A DNA stretch of 64,000 nucleotides from Brienomyrus brachyistius (lineage: Eukaryota > Chordata > Actinopteri > Osteoglossiformes > Mormyridae), in assembly GCF_023856365.1 (NCBI RefSeq), contig NC_064554.1:1550001-1614000 (forward strand), read 5' to 3'. The translations under genes and the position numbers were made by a program. Within the stretch, counting starts at the first letter, position 1. Every line of letters begins with the position of its first letter. Below are positions 44,701 through 59,800 of the stretch, in pieces. The notes beneath the pieces were generated by a model, which was not told where the DNA came from, searched no databases, and saw only the letters and a list, made by a program, of their open reading frames with translations.

Positions 44701-47700
44701 ATTCAGTAAGTTAACTGTTTCCATATTTTTGTCACATGTGATCAGCATGCGCAGATATCAGGGGTAGTAAAATACATAGTTTGTTTCCGGAAATTGTGCA
44801 CCCCAGCTCAAAATCCGCAGCACACCACAGCCTGGAGAAGTATTACACATTGACCAGATCCCCTGATCTTGACTATTCCTTACTTGTTTAGTGTAGCAAG
44901 GGATCATGGGAAATTGAGGATTAGAAACAGAGGAGGCCTGGGAACCATAATATTTAACGCTTAATATTAAGATCATCCTGGAATATTATTTCAAGCAGAT
45001 CCATGCAGGACAGCCTGGTCTGAGATGATGAAAAACCTTGACAACTTGCAGAACACATTGAAGTACTCTCCAACTTCCAACAGAAATGTCTCTTGATAAG
45101 TAAAAGAAACGTATAAGAGAAGACGCTTAACTGTGGTAAACTGAACAAAACATTGTGATTTGACTTAATGCTCTTGATGGCGTATATGAAGCATGGCGAA
45201 GATCATCAATGATAGGCCCAGGCTTAGCCAGCCCACGATTCTGTCTCTGACTTCTTACCATGTCCACAATCTTCATTTGCTCTCTCCCAAGTTGCCATGT
45301 GGCGCCGGCAAGGACTCGTGAAACAATTCAAGGAAAAATTCCATTCCTGAAATAACTCTGCATTCCTTTTGCCTCGGAAGAGGAACACCGAAAAGAAGGT
45401 TGCACCCCTGAGGGACCCCCCTGTTTTTCAGTCAAGGGCCCAGAGAGTGAAATTGCTCTAAGCATTCTCTGCCTGTACCATATCTGTGCTTTCCTGAGAT
45501 TCTCAGCTACCTTTTTATTATGGAAAATGAAAAAAACTCAAGTCATCTTGAGAAAAGTATGGTGCAGTGGAGAACAAATAAGCAAAGTTCATTCACTCAC
45601 CAAGATTGACTTTACGATGTGTCTAAGGATTTGATTCATCTCAGACAATTCTGTCATTAGCAAATATCTAAGATAAATGTTCTGGTATATAACCAACAGC
45701 ATATTTCTGATGAAATGTTTGTTTGATGCATAAATATTGATATATCCCATAGAGCAATGTAGAGCAAGACACTCAGAAAGGGTTTTGACACAAACAGGTC
45801 TTTGTTTGAATTTTTAGGAATTTACCATGAATGCAGAGCTGACAAGCCAGGCCTATATGACTAACACACAAAGACCAGACATATAGAGCTGCATCAAATT
45901 AATACACAACGATCTGATTTCCATCGTATCAACATAATTTACAGTGCGCCTTTTTTCACTTGTAAAATCAGAACGTACTGTGCACAACTATTGCTTACTG
46001 TTTGACATTTAAATTTTATGGGGTTTAATGAAACATTCATTAAGTTCAGGCAGGGCCTGTAACATGGGTAGGTGTCCATAGATGTAAATACTCAAGCGGG
46101 AATGCGAGTTGGTAAGTCAAAGAAGTCTTTGTGAGATTTCTGCTCAGGAAACAGTTTGACCAGTTTTGGCAGAAGAGATATTTGTCTGCTATCCTCCGTT
46201 TGTTTCTGATAAGATGGTTTTCTATGCCTTTTATAAACGTGCTGGGACAGGCAAACAGTACCGAAGCTCACATTCAAGGCTTTTCGAGTCGCTGTTTCTT
46301 TTCATGGGAGTGCCAGCCTGTTTCACAGCAGCATTGCCTCTGTGAAGAATATGATTTAAAAGGTCACTTTGAACTGATACAGTGCTGCCCCAAAACAAGA
46401 CATGAGTGGTGATTGTCATGCGAGGGTGTGTTAGAGACGTTGTGTGACAATATAAGATATATAGATAGATAGACAGGCAGAGTGTTGACAACTTTGATCA
46501 GCTGACTGGCGTGAGATTATCAATTCCAGGCAAGTCTGCACACACATTTACATGTATGTAACAGTTTTATTACCTTGTAATTAGGCTATAGGGTTTGCAA
46601 ACTACTCCAACGCTTTTGATGTGGCTAATTTTAGATTTGTCGTAAGATTTCTTGATTGAGCGTGAGAGTCCGAATGTCACGCCAGATGCGTGAGAATTGG
46701 CGACCCTGATAAATCATAATTTCATGGTTAATTGCTTGCATATAGATATTATCCCATTCCCCCCCCCCCCGTTCCTCCATAAGGTCATATTCTGCGTTCA
46801 GGTTTTCAGTATCAGGGACGCTGTCAGTTATTTACCCTTCCCCCTCCGACCGTCTTAATGAACGTGTGAAACCGAACACCATCGCACCGGCTGGGCGGCA
46901 TACCGAGCGCGCATCGCGCGCGGCCCCGGCAGCCGCTCGCGCTCCTCCCTCCGCCCTCTGCCGCCTCTTTATTTAGCTTGAGCTAAGTTCGGCTAACGTC
47001 GCTGCGAGCAGCTTTACACCACTCCCAGAAGCTCGCTATAACCTATCCGGTTTTTATGGTCTTCTCGTTCTGTCATACGTGCTCTGTCCGCCTTGCTTTG
47101 TTCTTTAATTCTCGTTTTAAGCGTTAGTTTTGCGTTTCCGCGTAGACTGAAGGTCTTTTCACGGCGTGAGGAGTACAGGAATATTTCAGCAGCGGACACC
47201 ATGGTGCTCAAGTCCGAGGAGGGCGTCGGTAAGTTGGTGTCGCTTGCGTTTCTCTCCCCTCCTCTCCAGAAAGTTTCGGAAAAACACGAATTTCATATTT
47301 AGAGCGCCAGTAATTACTTTTCGTGGGATGTTGTTTTGAGAAACACTGTCTTATTTTTATAAATAGTAGATATTTGGGGGGGGGGGAAACACATGCCGGG
47401 TTACTGGCCGACAGTCAAAATGTATTTATTCAGCATTTAATGCGCTTGGTTAAAACTCCTTAAATTATATATTTCCAACGCTTCAGTATAAAGATCTACC
47501 CGGATTTATTATATTAATGTTAAATTACAGATTCGCACAAATATGTGGAGACGTTTTGTAATATTTTCATATGTAAATATGAAGGTAATCTGACTTCAGT
47601 TGCATAATATAAAACCGCGTCAGACATACAGGTCGAGTTTTGTTTCAGGGATGATTTATAGTGTGTACAGTGTGATACTGTTTATCAAAATGTAACTCAA

Positions 47701-50700
47701 AGTAGTTACATACTCGCAAGAAATTAATGTAAAGGATCAAATCTGTTTCCCTTATTGCCATATGAAGTTTATCTAATTGTTTATCACGGAAGTATACAGA
47801 GCAGAGGATTTAATTAAATCTGAAAATGTTTTCATTTTGTTTCCTAATACGCTATGCGCATATTTATCACTCCTTTCTAGTCTTTTGTTACTCTGGGGGA
47901 GGGGTGCCAGTTGTTCACTAGTGTAGAAGTTCTGACTGAGATTCGCATATGTTCCGTCTTGCCTTTAGGTAACGAGGAAAATCCTTATCGGTTATTTAGA
48001 AATGCTTCGGGTCTGTTTGATTACCATGTTAACCGTGAGCCAGGCTGGTTCACTGAATCAACAGTATTTCTGTGTAACAATATCCGAACACAGCAACAGC
48101 GAATGATTTCCAGCATGTGCTGGCCTTTGGTGTCGATGGTCCTGTTGAATACGCTGAGCTGGTCTGATGCACTTCAGTGATTCTCTTCTGCATTCGGACA
48201 TGTCCAGTTAGCGCTTTTTCGCCACTGGAGTGTTAATCCTAGTAATAAATTGACCTCCAGTGTTTCTGAAGCGACTCCCATTGAATGCGTAGTATACAGC
48301 TGACGCGCAGGTTGGGTTTCCCGTAAATTTTGTCCTAAGGGTAATTAAGACTCCGTCAGCAAAGCAGAGCATTTCTAAAAAAAATGCGATACCACGCCTT
48401 TCTATACATCCAGTGTCTAGAAATGCGTGATCTAATGCTGACGTAATGTTAGAAGCCAACTCGAGCCTTTCAGAGGTAATTATGGTTCGGAGAGGAATTT
48501 AAAGCCGTCAGCTGCTAGTGAAAGAGAACTTGTCAGACTGCAGTTTTATCCAATAATAAACAGGAACTTGGAGCCATACTGCCCACCAGCCTGGACGTAA
48601 TGTTTTTTTTCTGTGATGTATTATTCTTAATATTTATAACTCTGAAGGAGGTGAGAGCCACATCTTGTGGCCTCGTACTGGGTGCTCCCTCCTGCTCTCC
48701 CCTTGTAAATCAGACCTGTTAGGATTATGTTTCCTTCCTGTCCTGTTTGCATATCCTGTCACCGCTTCCTTCACAGTCTCCGGCGGAGTGCTGCCCCAGG
48801 CTCGAGGCCAGCACGTCCCTCAGTGATACCATTTACAGTTCTGCTTTTGTGTCCTGTCAGTTTCATGAAAGTTAACACGGCCGTTCCTGTGCTGCGTTCT
48901 TTTGTCAGCGATCTTAACAATCTTCCAAGTGTACCAGAAAGCATAATTATGGTATGAAGACCTGCTGACTTCCGTTTATGTCATTTCTATAAAGGCAGCA
49001 TTTTCTCTTACCTCCATCTTCATCTCACAAAAATTATTACAGGGTTACTAAGGCTAAACTGAGAAGCATCTTACCCACAAACCACATATATCCACCTCTT
49101 GTCACTGAAAATGTTTTGAAATATATGGGTGTGAGTGTTTATCATATCAACTATGAAGCAGGGCGTGTTCCCTCCTTTATGAGTGTGTTCATATATTCAT
49201 ACTCAAAACTCCTCTGTTTAAGGACGTCTTAAGCGCAATGTATTATTCTTCAAGTTGGCCCACAGGTGCATGGTGCATAGGAATCACGCTTCCAGAAAAG
49301 AGCCACATCTTCTCAGAGCCCAATCCAATCAGCGTGGCTGATCCTTTCAAGCTGTTTTTGTTTCCCCATCATATCTGAACGATCTACATTCACCTGGAAA
49401 ATAGTCATGCCTTACATAAGTGTTTCGGTCTGTGATGGATATGACGGAGGTCGCAAAAGATATTGAAGCATTAAAAAAATCTTTTATACCATATTTTCAC
49501 TGTATATACCATATAGCCTATATGTGTAGTAGGATATGCCATCTAGGTTTGTGTAAGTACACTCTATGATGTTCGCACAACGATGAAATCCCCAAATGAC
49601 ACATTTCTCACAATGGTCCCCATCCCCCTTCACCTGATATGATAGGGTGTTTTCACACACACATATATATATATGGGAAATGACTGATACTGAATTATTG
49701 CTGCAGCATCTCCACATCTGTGGGGAACTCTCTACTGCTGTGGCCCCTAGCCACATCCTGGGACTTGGTTAGCCGTGTGAGTGTGATGCTGCCGTGTGAC
49801 CCATTTGCATTAGCTGTGAATGGCAGGTGTAAAGTGCCTGCTTGTCCCTGGAAGTAGAACTAACTTGTTTAAACACTTTTCCCCTGGGTCTTCATGCTAC
49901 TGCATGCTCTGAGCAGACAGCAATTGCTGTTTGAAATCATCTTTGGGTTTTACTATTGTTTCTAAATAGGAGATGGGGGCATCTCTAATTTTCACTGAAA
50001 CTAGTGTGCCATACCAGTATATATGTGATCAGATGGGTGGCTATTCCCCATGAATACCCTGGGTGGCTGGTGTGTTCCACATGGTTTTGGTCCAAACTTT
50101 TATGTTGGTAAGATGGACCGGAAGGTTCTCCCTCCACACAACAGGCTTCACCTCATTCCCTCTGCCCTTAACTATCGTGCTTCCAGTGATCCAGACTTGT
50201 AGCAGCAGGTCCCAATTCCCTTCATAGCTGTGCACTAAGGCAGGAAACCACAGATCTGCTGACAAGACACCAGCGGTTGGGTGGTGCTGACGAGAACCTT
50301 TGCTTTGTTATGCAAGCTTGCAGCAGAAGTTAGGGGTTTGCAGGAAGCCTGAGCACCTCCACCCAGCTCCCGGGGCAGTGGCCCCCTGCTCTGTTTGTGA
50401 CCCATTTCAAGACTCCATAACCATGCATGTTCTGGGTGACCCCCATTCCCACTGTGTTCGGCTAGCTAATCACAGATTTTTGGAGCCGATTCTAGTTGAT
50501 CACATGCAGGTTCTGTTGCATCCCATCATATTGGTTCCCATTTACATGGAAACTCAACACAGGGCTTGACTGATGGAGGAGGACTGTGCTATTGGCAGGA
50601 GCAGAGCTAGTGCGGACCAATAGGCTATTGGTTGTTGTCGTCATGGGATTTGTGGGTGTGGCTGGCTGTGCCCACACTGGGGGTTGGTGATATCCTTCCA

Positions 50701-53700
50701 CACTGCTGTGCGGAGAGTGTTTATATGAGCCCTTGGCCTTGAAGGTTGTGCAAACTTGTCCCTCGTTTATGCTTAATCTCCATTAATAGGCTGTGAGGGA
50801 CATGGGACATCGTCATGATTGGCAGCCTTTAAGCTGGTTTTCAAGGTTTGGGAGAAGGGACCACATTATCTGGGGTGTACTTAGGTGAATGGCTGTGTAT
50901 GAAAGGCAGAGATGGCCCACCTGTCAGAAACCAGGCTTTAAGAATCTGGAACTTTTTTCTTGGGGTGGGGTGGGGTGGGGTTACTGTGTAACAAGTTGAT
51001 TGAAATAAATTCCCTCCATGGAAGGTTAGCTTGTTACACTTGTGTGTGTGTGTGTGTGTGCGCGTGTGCACGCATGCATAAATGGATGTGCTCTTTGTTT
51101 CCTGTGTAGCAGGATGCTGACTCTGGCTCACCCCTGCCCCGTTTGTTTAGATCAGAGGCCCCTTTTTCTGGCTCAGAAGTTCCAGGGGCACAAAGTAAAA
51201 TAACTTCTGTGATACCTACTGACTTTTCATGGCATCTGAGGTTTTTTGTTTTTTTTTTTTTTCTTCTTCCTGAGACGTCATTCTTTGTGAAAGACGAGAA
51301 ACCATATTTAGCTTAACATGCTGATGAGTCATATTTTACCCATGGATGATGAAAGGATGATGAAACTGAATATACAGAGCTTGCAGAACCAACTGCTAGA
51401 AGAACCTGCATCTGCTCTGTACGAAGGATTTATTTAATTTCATTTTTATATTTGATATTTTTGCATGGTCCTGCTTTTGTCTATATCTTGGTTACAGCTT
51501 GTTCTGTTTCTCAGCAGCTATTAAGGTTTTAGTAATTTTTAATGAGTGTGTTTTCATAAAGGAAAGTATATCTGTAGAAATGCTCCCTCTGAGAAATTAA
51601 TTACCAACAGTTTTCAGGAAAGCAGCCATTCACATAGTGCCTGCTATAGGCCACAAGGGGGCAGCACCCTTCTAGAGGATGTAGGTCTCATTAGGATCTA
51701 AAAGAGTGAATCATTCAGTCACCATTTCCAGCAACAGCATCCCATCCCTGCCACACACATGCGTCACCCACCGAAGCTCCCAAATAATAAACATCTCCGC
51801 TCTTTTTTTTTTTCTCCCCCACATCAGAAATGGCAAAATGTGGGCAGATGTCTGCTTTCTCAACACCTCCTGTCATGTTTGCCCCCCCCCTCCCCCCGGG
51901 CTTTGTCACTGAGGATTCATGCCTCTGCTCTGTTTGCTTGTGTTGGAATGGCCCTGCCTGAATGGACGAGGTCCCTGCCACAAAAGGAAATAGGGAACAC
52001 TTATGAAGAGGCTATACAGTAGAGAGGGATCAGAAAAGAGGCATGGGGCGGAGCCTCGATCCTGATGACGGCCAGAGAGGCAGGACAGGGGAGGTGGGTG
52101 TTTTTTGTCTGCTGTCTCAGTCTTCACACTCTGCTGCGGGGTCTGCTCGCTCTCTCTGCCGGTGTCGTCAGTCATGGGGCAGGCGGTATTACCACCGGAC
52201 CTGCGCAGGAGCGGACAGGATCTGGAGTGACACAGGCAAGTTGGAGAGGGGTGATCAGGGGACACTCTCGCGCAGTGTTCACCCTGGGGAGCGGATGGTC
52301 AGATTGTCGCTTGCTGTGAGAGACTGAGTGAGCAAGTGAGGGAGCGTGGTTGGTGTCCACGCTGCATTTTCAGACTCAGGCTGGGAATGTAAGACAGACA
52401 TGCGGTTGTTTAACATGCTACCTGCGGTGGGTGGGGGGGGGGAGGGTTGCAGTGTGTGCTGGAGGTGCTGGAAGCCAGTGATATGCCTTTGTGGGAAGTA
52501 GAGGGTTCCCTGTTCGGGCTGAGCACTGTCTGCATGTGTGTCTGCAGACTCTAGAAATTTGATATGGTTCAGCTGCTCATTAAGTGACTTGTGGTGCACA
52601 TGTGTGCAGATGAGTATCCATGTGTTTGCCGGGATAAATTGCTGGGGAGACGGAGCCACTGCTTTCCTGCACGTGTTTCGGGAACACGGCTTATTGACTA
52701 AGTGCTGCTCATTCTGGTGGCGGGACGGTTCTTTAGAGCCCTGGGCGTAACATGTATTGGAAAGCTTCAGTTGAGTCTGCTAGCCTTGTGTTTTCTGGGA
52801 TGAATTTTTATCTGGGCTGTCTGCACAGCGTCTGGCATTGGAGGGGAGGACCGTTTCCTAGCAGCGATTGTGATCTGCGCTCGGGTGCGGCAGGGCCGAG
52901 CCAGCAGGGGCCCGAGGAAAGGAATGTGGCCCCTTTTCTCAGCATGAGGGGGTCTGGACTTTCAGATCGTGGTGGAACAATGGGGGCTCTGATCCACCAC
53001 CACCAGCCCCTCCTGTATTCTCCTACCATGGAGACGCCTACATACGCTTGGACCCCTTTTCGTGAGTTCGGACCCTCGCCCGAAGTCTGGTGTTAGCCCG
53101 TAACGTCTGAACTCAATGGTTCAATTGTCCTGATCCGTGTGAGCGGCCTGATTTGCCCCTTGTTGAAAGCCCCCCAGGAGCAAATGCAAAAGGGTCAGAG
53201 GTCATGGGTTCACCCAACCAGAGGTGAGCATTATTGCTGGGTCTGAATTACGCTTTAATGGATGCTACTCACCCCCACCTTGGCCGTTAAAATGTCCTGG
53301 GGTGCTTGTCCTGTGGGGGTTGGAGTGCCTTGAAAGGAGCCTCTGTTAAAATAGGTGCCAGCTTGGACTGAGGGTGCTTCAGCAGCTCAATAAGAGACTT
53401 GTTGGGTGGTATGGCTCCTCAGTCCACCCCTGAGTGTCTCACCAAGGCCAGTCCTTGTTTCCCGGCATAAATGGTCACCCACGCTACAGGCCGTTGGAGT
53501 GAAAGGTAGCTCTGAGGTCACGGGGAGGTGCGTGGTGGTGTTCTGGGAGTCCTGTGAGGGAACCGGCGTGGGGGGTGCAGTGGTCATAGTGCTGACTTTA
53601 CTCTGAGGACAGGGGTGTCTATGCCCCTCCCCCCCTCTCTGCAGGGTTTGCTAAGTGTGCTGTGCTGGGATGCCATGGGAACCCCCACCTCCCTAAATAC

Positions 53701-53810
53701 ACGCTGCCTCACCCCATCTCATTCCATTTACTTGCTTTCCCAGGGGAGGAAACAGTAAGGAGGTTGCTGGGATTACTGGGAAGATTGAGAGGCTGGCATT
53801 GCTGCCACCA

Positions 53811-53883
<73 letters not shown>

Positions 53884-56800
53884 CACTTACAAGGGAATGG
53901 CTGTACCTTCCTGAACATCTCTGTAGACTTTCCGTCGCTTCTCCATGCTTTTAAGCGATCGCCTTGTTGTATGGGAGGTAAACACTCTTTGAAAATGACT
54001 TGGATGAACAGTTCCCCTCCACTTAGCTGTGATAAGGGCTTGGAGGGTCACTGGTCATCCCATTACATCTTGTTTGTGTCTGTGTATGGGGTTCTATAAT
54101 TGACTATGTTGATCTCCTTATCACACCATGTTTCTGTGTAAAGGGTTCAGCACCCTGCAGCATCCAGGTTTCAGTCTTTAGGATGGCTGGATCTGGCCGC
54201 TTGCCATTTCAGACCTTGATTGGTTTCGTCCAGCTAGAGCTGAGAGAGCATGGGGCCACAGTTCAGTTGCAGGTTTGAATCTTTACGCAGTGATCTGAGA
54301 GAGGGTGCTTTCTACAGTATTCTGAAAGGAAGTGATTTGTCCGGTCAAGATTGTAATCAGTTTGGGTTTCACCAGGCCATGTTTTGCAGTAATTGCCGTT
54401 TACCACTGTCACCCCGCTCTGCACTATCCCCTGCAGAGCGCTGTTGTATATCTACACGCTGCCCTGCCAAGTGTTCCACACGTGCTCGGAAGCCTCCAGC
54501 CTGTCATTTCCACGGCAACAAGACATGGCTGCGGCAGTCCTGACTGAGTTGAAGGGCTGTTGTCTCAAAACGGGTTTTTCTGTAACCCCGAAGAGGAATC
54601 ACTGTAAATGGGTTTTTGGGGGCCGGTTTCTTCACATTTACATTACATTGCATCATAATTAACAGACACTTTTGTCCAAAGCGACATACGACTGAGGCAA
54701 ATAGCACATTAGACATACAGCTGTTGAGGAGTCAACTAGGGAAAAATGTGGCTAGGCTGATCTTCCAATGAATGCCCAGATAAAAGTGTAAGTAGTATAG
54801 GAGCAGGAGCTACACAACATCTTCCTAGCACAGCATAAACCTAAAGACAATTCAATAACAGGAAGTGCAACATTAAGAACAGTCGGAGACCAGATGCCCG
54901 GAAAGCTGGGGGATGGTGTCTCTGAGGCAGCAGTTAAACTTGTGGCATTTGCAGCTCTGTTCAACATAGTGATTGTTTGTGTATGTGTGAAAAAAAAAAA
55001 ATGCAGATGAGTGACCTCTAATAGCCTGTCTTATTCCACTCTTCTTTTTGCCCCTCTGCGTGTTGTTTTGATTGAAGACTGTCCACCTGATGTCCCAGTA
55101 GCTGCAGTGTAGATTGAGTGCATCTTCTTTTCAGTTCTCGACATAGATCTGAAGAGTTGATCATCACAGCGACTTTTGAAGCTCTCACTTGTGATTCCTC
55201 TAAATTAGCCGCTGCTTTCAAAACTGCTTGCTGAAAGCTTACTTGAGAAGACGTGGGAGGTTCTTGTTTCATTTTTCCTTTTGTTCATGTTCATGAAAAT
55301 GACTTGATTTAAACTTCAGTTTTTTTTTTCTCTTTGTGACGTATGGAAAATAGTTTATGGCAACCTTGTGATGTGCTGAATTCTGGAGTTGAGATCTTCT
55401 CACGATTAGGTGATGGAAATTAGGTGAGCTCTGCTCTTCATGTGGTTGCTGTCTATTTCATCTGTTGAATTCAAATAGAGTACATAGGTGTGTAAGTATT
55501 ATGGTGTAAGGTGTTCAGCTGTAGTGATCACAGCTTCTGTAGTGCTTACAGGGTGTGAGTTTTAAAATGGACCCTAGAAATGCACAGGAGTACCTTACCT
55601 CAGGCAGTTTGCCACTGCTTTTGAGGACACTGCTAGTATTTGCCTCATTGAAATGGGACCTTAGATCCTACTAATTGGTCGCTAGCTAACTGAAGGACTT
55701 CACTTGGCTCTTTTTTTTTTTTTTTTTTTTTTTTGGGGGGGATTTGAGTTCCAAGATGGCCAGCTGCATTCGACACCCGGGCATCCCTCTGTGTTCTGGG
55801 AAGAGTAGGGAGATCCGGCCTCTTCCGCTGTTCCCGAGTCCTGGGTGTCTGTCACGCTGGACTGTGGCCATGCGGTCCGCAAGAATGTTGTGGGTGGACG
55901 TGTGGTTTCACTGCAGCTTCACCCAAAATGTCCACTCTAAGAAATGTTTAAATGTTAGTTTTTTTTTTTTTTTTCTTCCTCACTGTTAATTTGTCATGTG
56001 ATTCTTTATGTGGGATTACCACAAGCAGGGATCTACTACTATTTGCTTGTTACATTATTATTAATGAACACTGTTTACTCTACTTGGTCACGTGTCATGG
56101 TGATTAGTAACACAGTAAGCAGACCTCTGTGCTGAGATCTACCCCCACCTTCCCTTACTCAGATTGTAGCCATATATTCTGTAAGATCAAAAGGGACTGG
56201 TGTGATTCCTGTGTTTTTCCACAGAAAGCAGAAGTTTGGATTTAAGCTACCTTCTATTGAGTCTGTTTTGGTGCCGTTTCTCACTGCATGTGCCCTTGGA
56301 TCCTTGGGATGAGTTTTGTGGCAGCAATCAGCCTTTGTGTGTTGGGTAGAGATTGCAGTTTTAACATAAAATAGAGCATTCTATGGTGAACCCTACAGAG
56401 GTGTAGCTTTAACTGACTCAGTAAAAGGAGGTTTGGGTGGAACTTTTGCTCTGAGGAAACTTCACTGTTGAATGGCTTCGCTTTCTCAGCTGTCATGCTC
56501 ATAGTGAGACGGGCCCGGTGTCAGCCATGTCGGGTGATCCCAGCATCCCTGCCAAGTTGTAATGCTTGTTGGTCAAAGGCTCACTGCCCTGCTTTACATC
56601 CTCATTTCCCACAAAAGTACCTCCCTTACCAGCATCGCTACACAAACGTCATGTTGGTGTAATTTTGTCCCGCACAGCACCGGGGCCCTGTCTTTTCACT
56701 GTGTTCACAGCTCTCTATGATTTTTCAGGCAAGGTAGAAGCCTAGAGGCTATCAACAAAGGACTTGATATAGTCACATGTTTCCCACCCAGACGCAAACT

Positions 56801-59800
56801 GGAATTCCCTGCTTTGTCCACATTTGTGCCATATATACCTATATCGGGAAATCACCAGGCCAATATAAACTCACAACTTGTAAAGATCTTTCAATCATCA
56901 GCTGCTTGCACTAAAGCATCCAAATAATTTTTTCTGCGACGTTCCATATGCTGAGTTGTTCCACATGCTTGGAACCTTTGCTGTTGAACAGTGTCTGAGC
57001 CTGACTGTTCACCAGCACGTCAGAAATTTGACTCATGCTTAGACTCGAGGTGAAACGCTAGGGTTGGACTGGTTTAGGTCTCTTTGCCTTAGGGTTGTGC
57101 TGTTTAATTTTCAAACACTCCCTTGACTAAACAGTTGACTAAGGAACTTGGAATGCACACGAGGCCAGCCTGCCCTTAGCCTATGGCTAATCTCCATGCT
57201 CCCTCTTCTACTTCCTGCCTGTTACTGGAGGAGTGTTCCATGTTCTTCTCTCCTGGCTGTTGATGCAGCTTCTCATTTCCCCCCAAGACAGTAACTGTTG
57301 GTTTTGGCTGTGTGCAGACAGTGCAGGTCATGTTCCTTACACTGTTGTGTGATTTCTTTGAAGAATATTGTAGACTTCACAGGTCCTCTGTTATATTGGT
57401 TCACAGGGTGAATTATGACTTAATATTTATTTACTGGAAGCTTTTATCCATAGTGATGCTGGGATTTGAACTAGTAGCTTCTGCTCATGAGTGCAGCACC
57501 CTAACCAGCTAAACCCTGCACCATACTTGTACCTGTGGTGTTCTGTATACTTCTGAATACTAGGGTGACCCAGATTGTGTTCAGATGATTAGGTCAGTAC
57601 GTTTTTGTGTGACCATAGGATACTCTGAACTTGTGTTCTCCCCGTGTTGTTGTGGGGTTTCCTCCGGTTTGCCCCCATAGTCCAAACACATGCCAAGGTT
57701 AATTGGAGATAGCAAATCATCTGGAGGTGTGTGTGAATGGTATGTGTGCCCTGCGATGGGTTGGCTCCCCATCTGGGTTTGTTCCCTTCCTTGCACCTGT
57801 AGCTTCTGGAATTGGGTCCAGACCCCCTGTGACCCTGAATACGATGAGTGGATGTTCAGTCTTTTTCTTTTCTATCCAGATGTCCTTGTCATAAATATAG
57901 CTCTAGCGGCTAGCATGGCATTAAAAATCAGCAGAACTATCTATATATGAGTGACAGATTCACCAAGTAATTTATCATTGCTGAGTGTTTTGGTGTGTTT
58001 GTATTTATACTTTTTTTTTATTTGATCAAACTAACGTGTCCTCCTCTCCTTACGTTCTCCTCTAGTGCCAGATGACCTGAGCCCTGAGGAGCAGCAGGAA
58101 CTGGAGAACATCCGGAGGCGCAAGCTGGAGCTCCTGGAGGACATTCGGGTATCCATGGGGGGGGTTGTATCTGTTTCATTTCAAGAATTCAATGACTGCC
58201 TAGCTACTTGGCCCCATCCACCTCAAAAACAACTCTCACAATTGAGTGCCCCTTCCTGTTTATTCAAGGACCCAGATATTTTAACTGAGAGCTTCTCGGG
58301 CTCAGAATGTCTTAGTCCAGATGCATTTCTAGCACTGTGTCATGCAGTATATGATCCCCCATCCTGCACCTCCTTCGGTTTGATTCCAGCTGCTTTCGGA
58401 ATGCAGAAATGAAATTCCACAAACCCACAGGATGTCTGAAGTACCCCGCCCTACAATGGCTATTGATGCTCTGTCTGTACCTGACCTTCACTCCTCCTCA
58501 CGGGTCGCCAGGATGGCCAGTTCTCTTTGTGGCTATGATGCCCTGCTTGCTTTGGGGCATGGGGTGTCCCCCGAACCACGGGTTTCCTGCCACGACAGGA
58601 AGTCGGTACCAAACATGGGCAGATCAGTCTCTGCTGCTCTCTGTGTTTCTAAATCTAAATCATGAGAATGACGCTGGGAAACATCTTCAAACAGTTTGAA
58701 GGAAAAGGGCCATTTCAACTCAGCGTTTCCCTTGTTATTAGATCTGTCCTGCTGCTGTCAGCCTCTGTTAGGGCTGGACGTTTCACAGGAACCTGGATAT
58801 TGAATCACTGCAAGACGGAGGGTGGGCCAGAGGAGGTAGGGTGGAGGTCAAGGGGTCAGCCCTTAGTTCACTATGGTTAAGAGTAATTCACAGTGCTGCC
58901 CCCTAATGTACAGGGGAGGTGCATCCAACATGTATAGCTTGTTTATCAACCTCAGTCTGGCAGAATGGCCCCATGTGCTGAAGCTGAACCCCTGATATCC
59001 ACAGGAAGGCATACGGCCGCCTGTATGTGCCCATATACACATTCTTATGCTGGCTGTTTCCTGTTCATTTTCACACAGCTGTGTGTGATTACAAGCCGTT
59101 CAGAGCTGAAGATGCCCACAGCCCAGTGGGGTGTCTGCTTTGGGGAGGGGGTTCTTATCTTCATTAGACTTTGGCTGCACAGACCCTGGTGGGATTTGAC
59201 ACGGGCACTACTCTGACCTCCCTAAGACACTGTCTCTGAGTTTGTAAAGCGGCATTTCATTGTATACGCCATGTATATGTGACTAGACCAGTGTTTCCCA
59301 GTTCGGTCTTCGGGGACCCATAGTCGGTCAATGTTTTTGCTCCCTCCCAGCTCCCTGTCAGACAGTCCAGATTTTTGCTAGCGGGAGCTGGGAGGGAGCA
59401 AACCCATGGACCGACAGAGTCTGCGAGGACTAGATTGGGGAATACTGGAATAGACTCTTGAATTGACTTTGCTGCCCCCTACTCTACACGTGAGTACAGG
59501 TGTTTGTCAGTGGAGGGTCGAGGGCGGGTGAGAGGCTGTGGCTGCGTGTGGTATGCGAGGTTGCTGTCACACGCCCACGTGTGGCCGTCTGCGTGGCCTG
59601 CCGGCTCCCTTTGTATTCACTCCTTCTGTACATCCACATGGCATTCTGCTGTCCTCCCATTGGCTCCTTCATCTCCGTCTGTCCATCTCTCCCCAGCGCC
59701 TCAAAGATGAGATAGCCGAGGTGACCAATGAGATTGAGAACCTGGGCTCCACTGAAGAGAGGTAAGCCAGTCTGACGTGTGGATTTCTGTGCCTTTTACC

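Larger units (their letters stand above)
29633..47200 (+). other. cyth1: cyth1 intron 1, proximal part
   Basis: 17.5 kb with no recognised gene other than cyth1. It holds a TIR element (31478-31620), two foldback-family copies near 31.8 and 32.1 kb, a retroelement tail at 36290-36504, a 39-bp minisatellite, a SINE at 42.9 kb and several homopolymer tracts. A possible extra first exon lies at 35434. Confidence 0.6.
47229..58065 (+). other. cyth1: cyth1 intron 1, distal part
   Basis: No recognised gene. It contains a long (GT)n at 53813, SINE-tail fragments at 54633 and 57417, a SINE-body fragment at 57633, and several T-rich tracts. Confidence 0.6.

Noticed and set aside
52043..52327. Further cyth1 first exon around 52043 or 52173
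   Set aside because: The ATGs there are not followed by a donor in the required phase; the local GC rise alone is insufficient.
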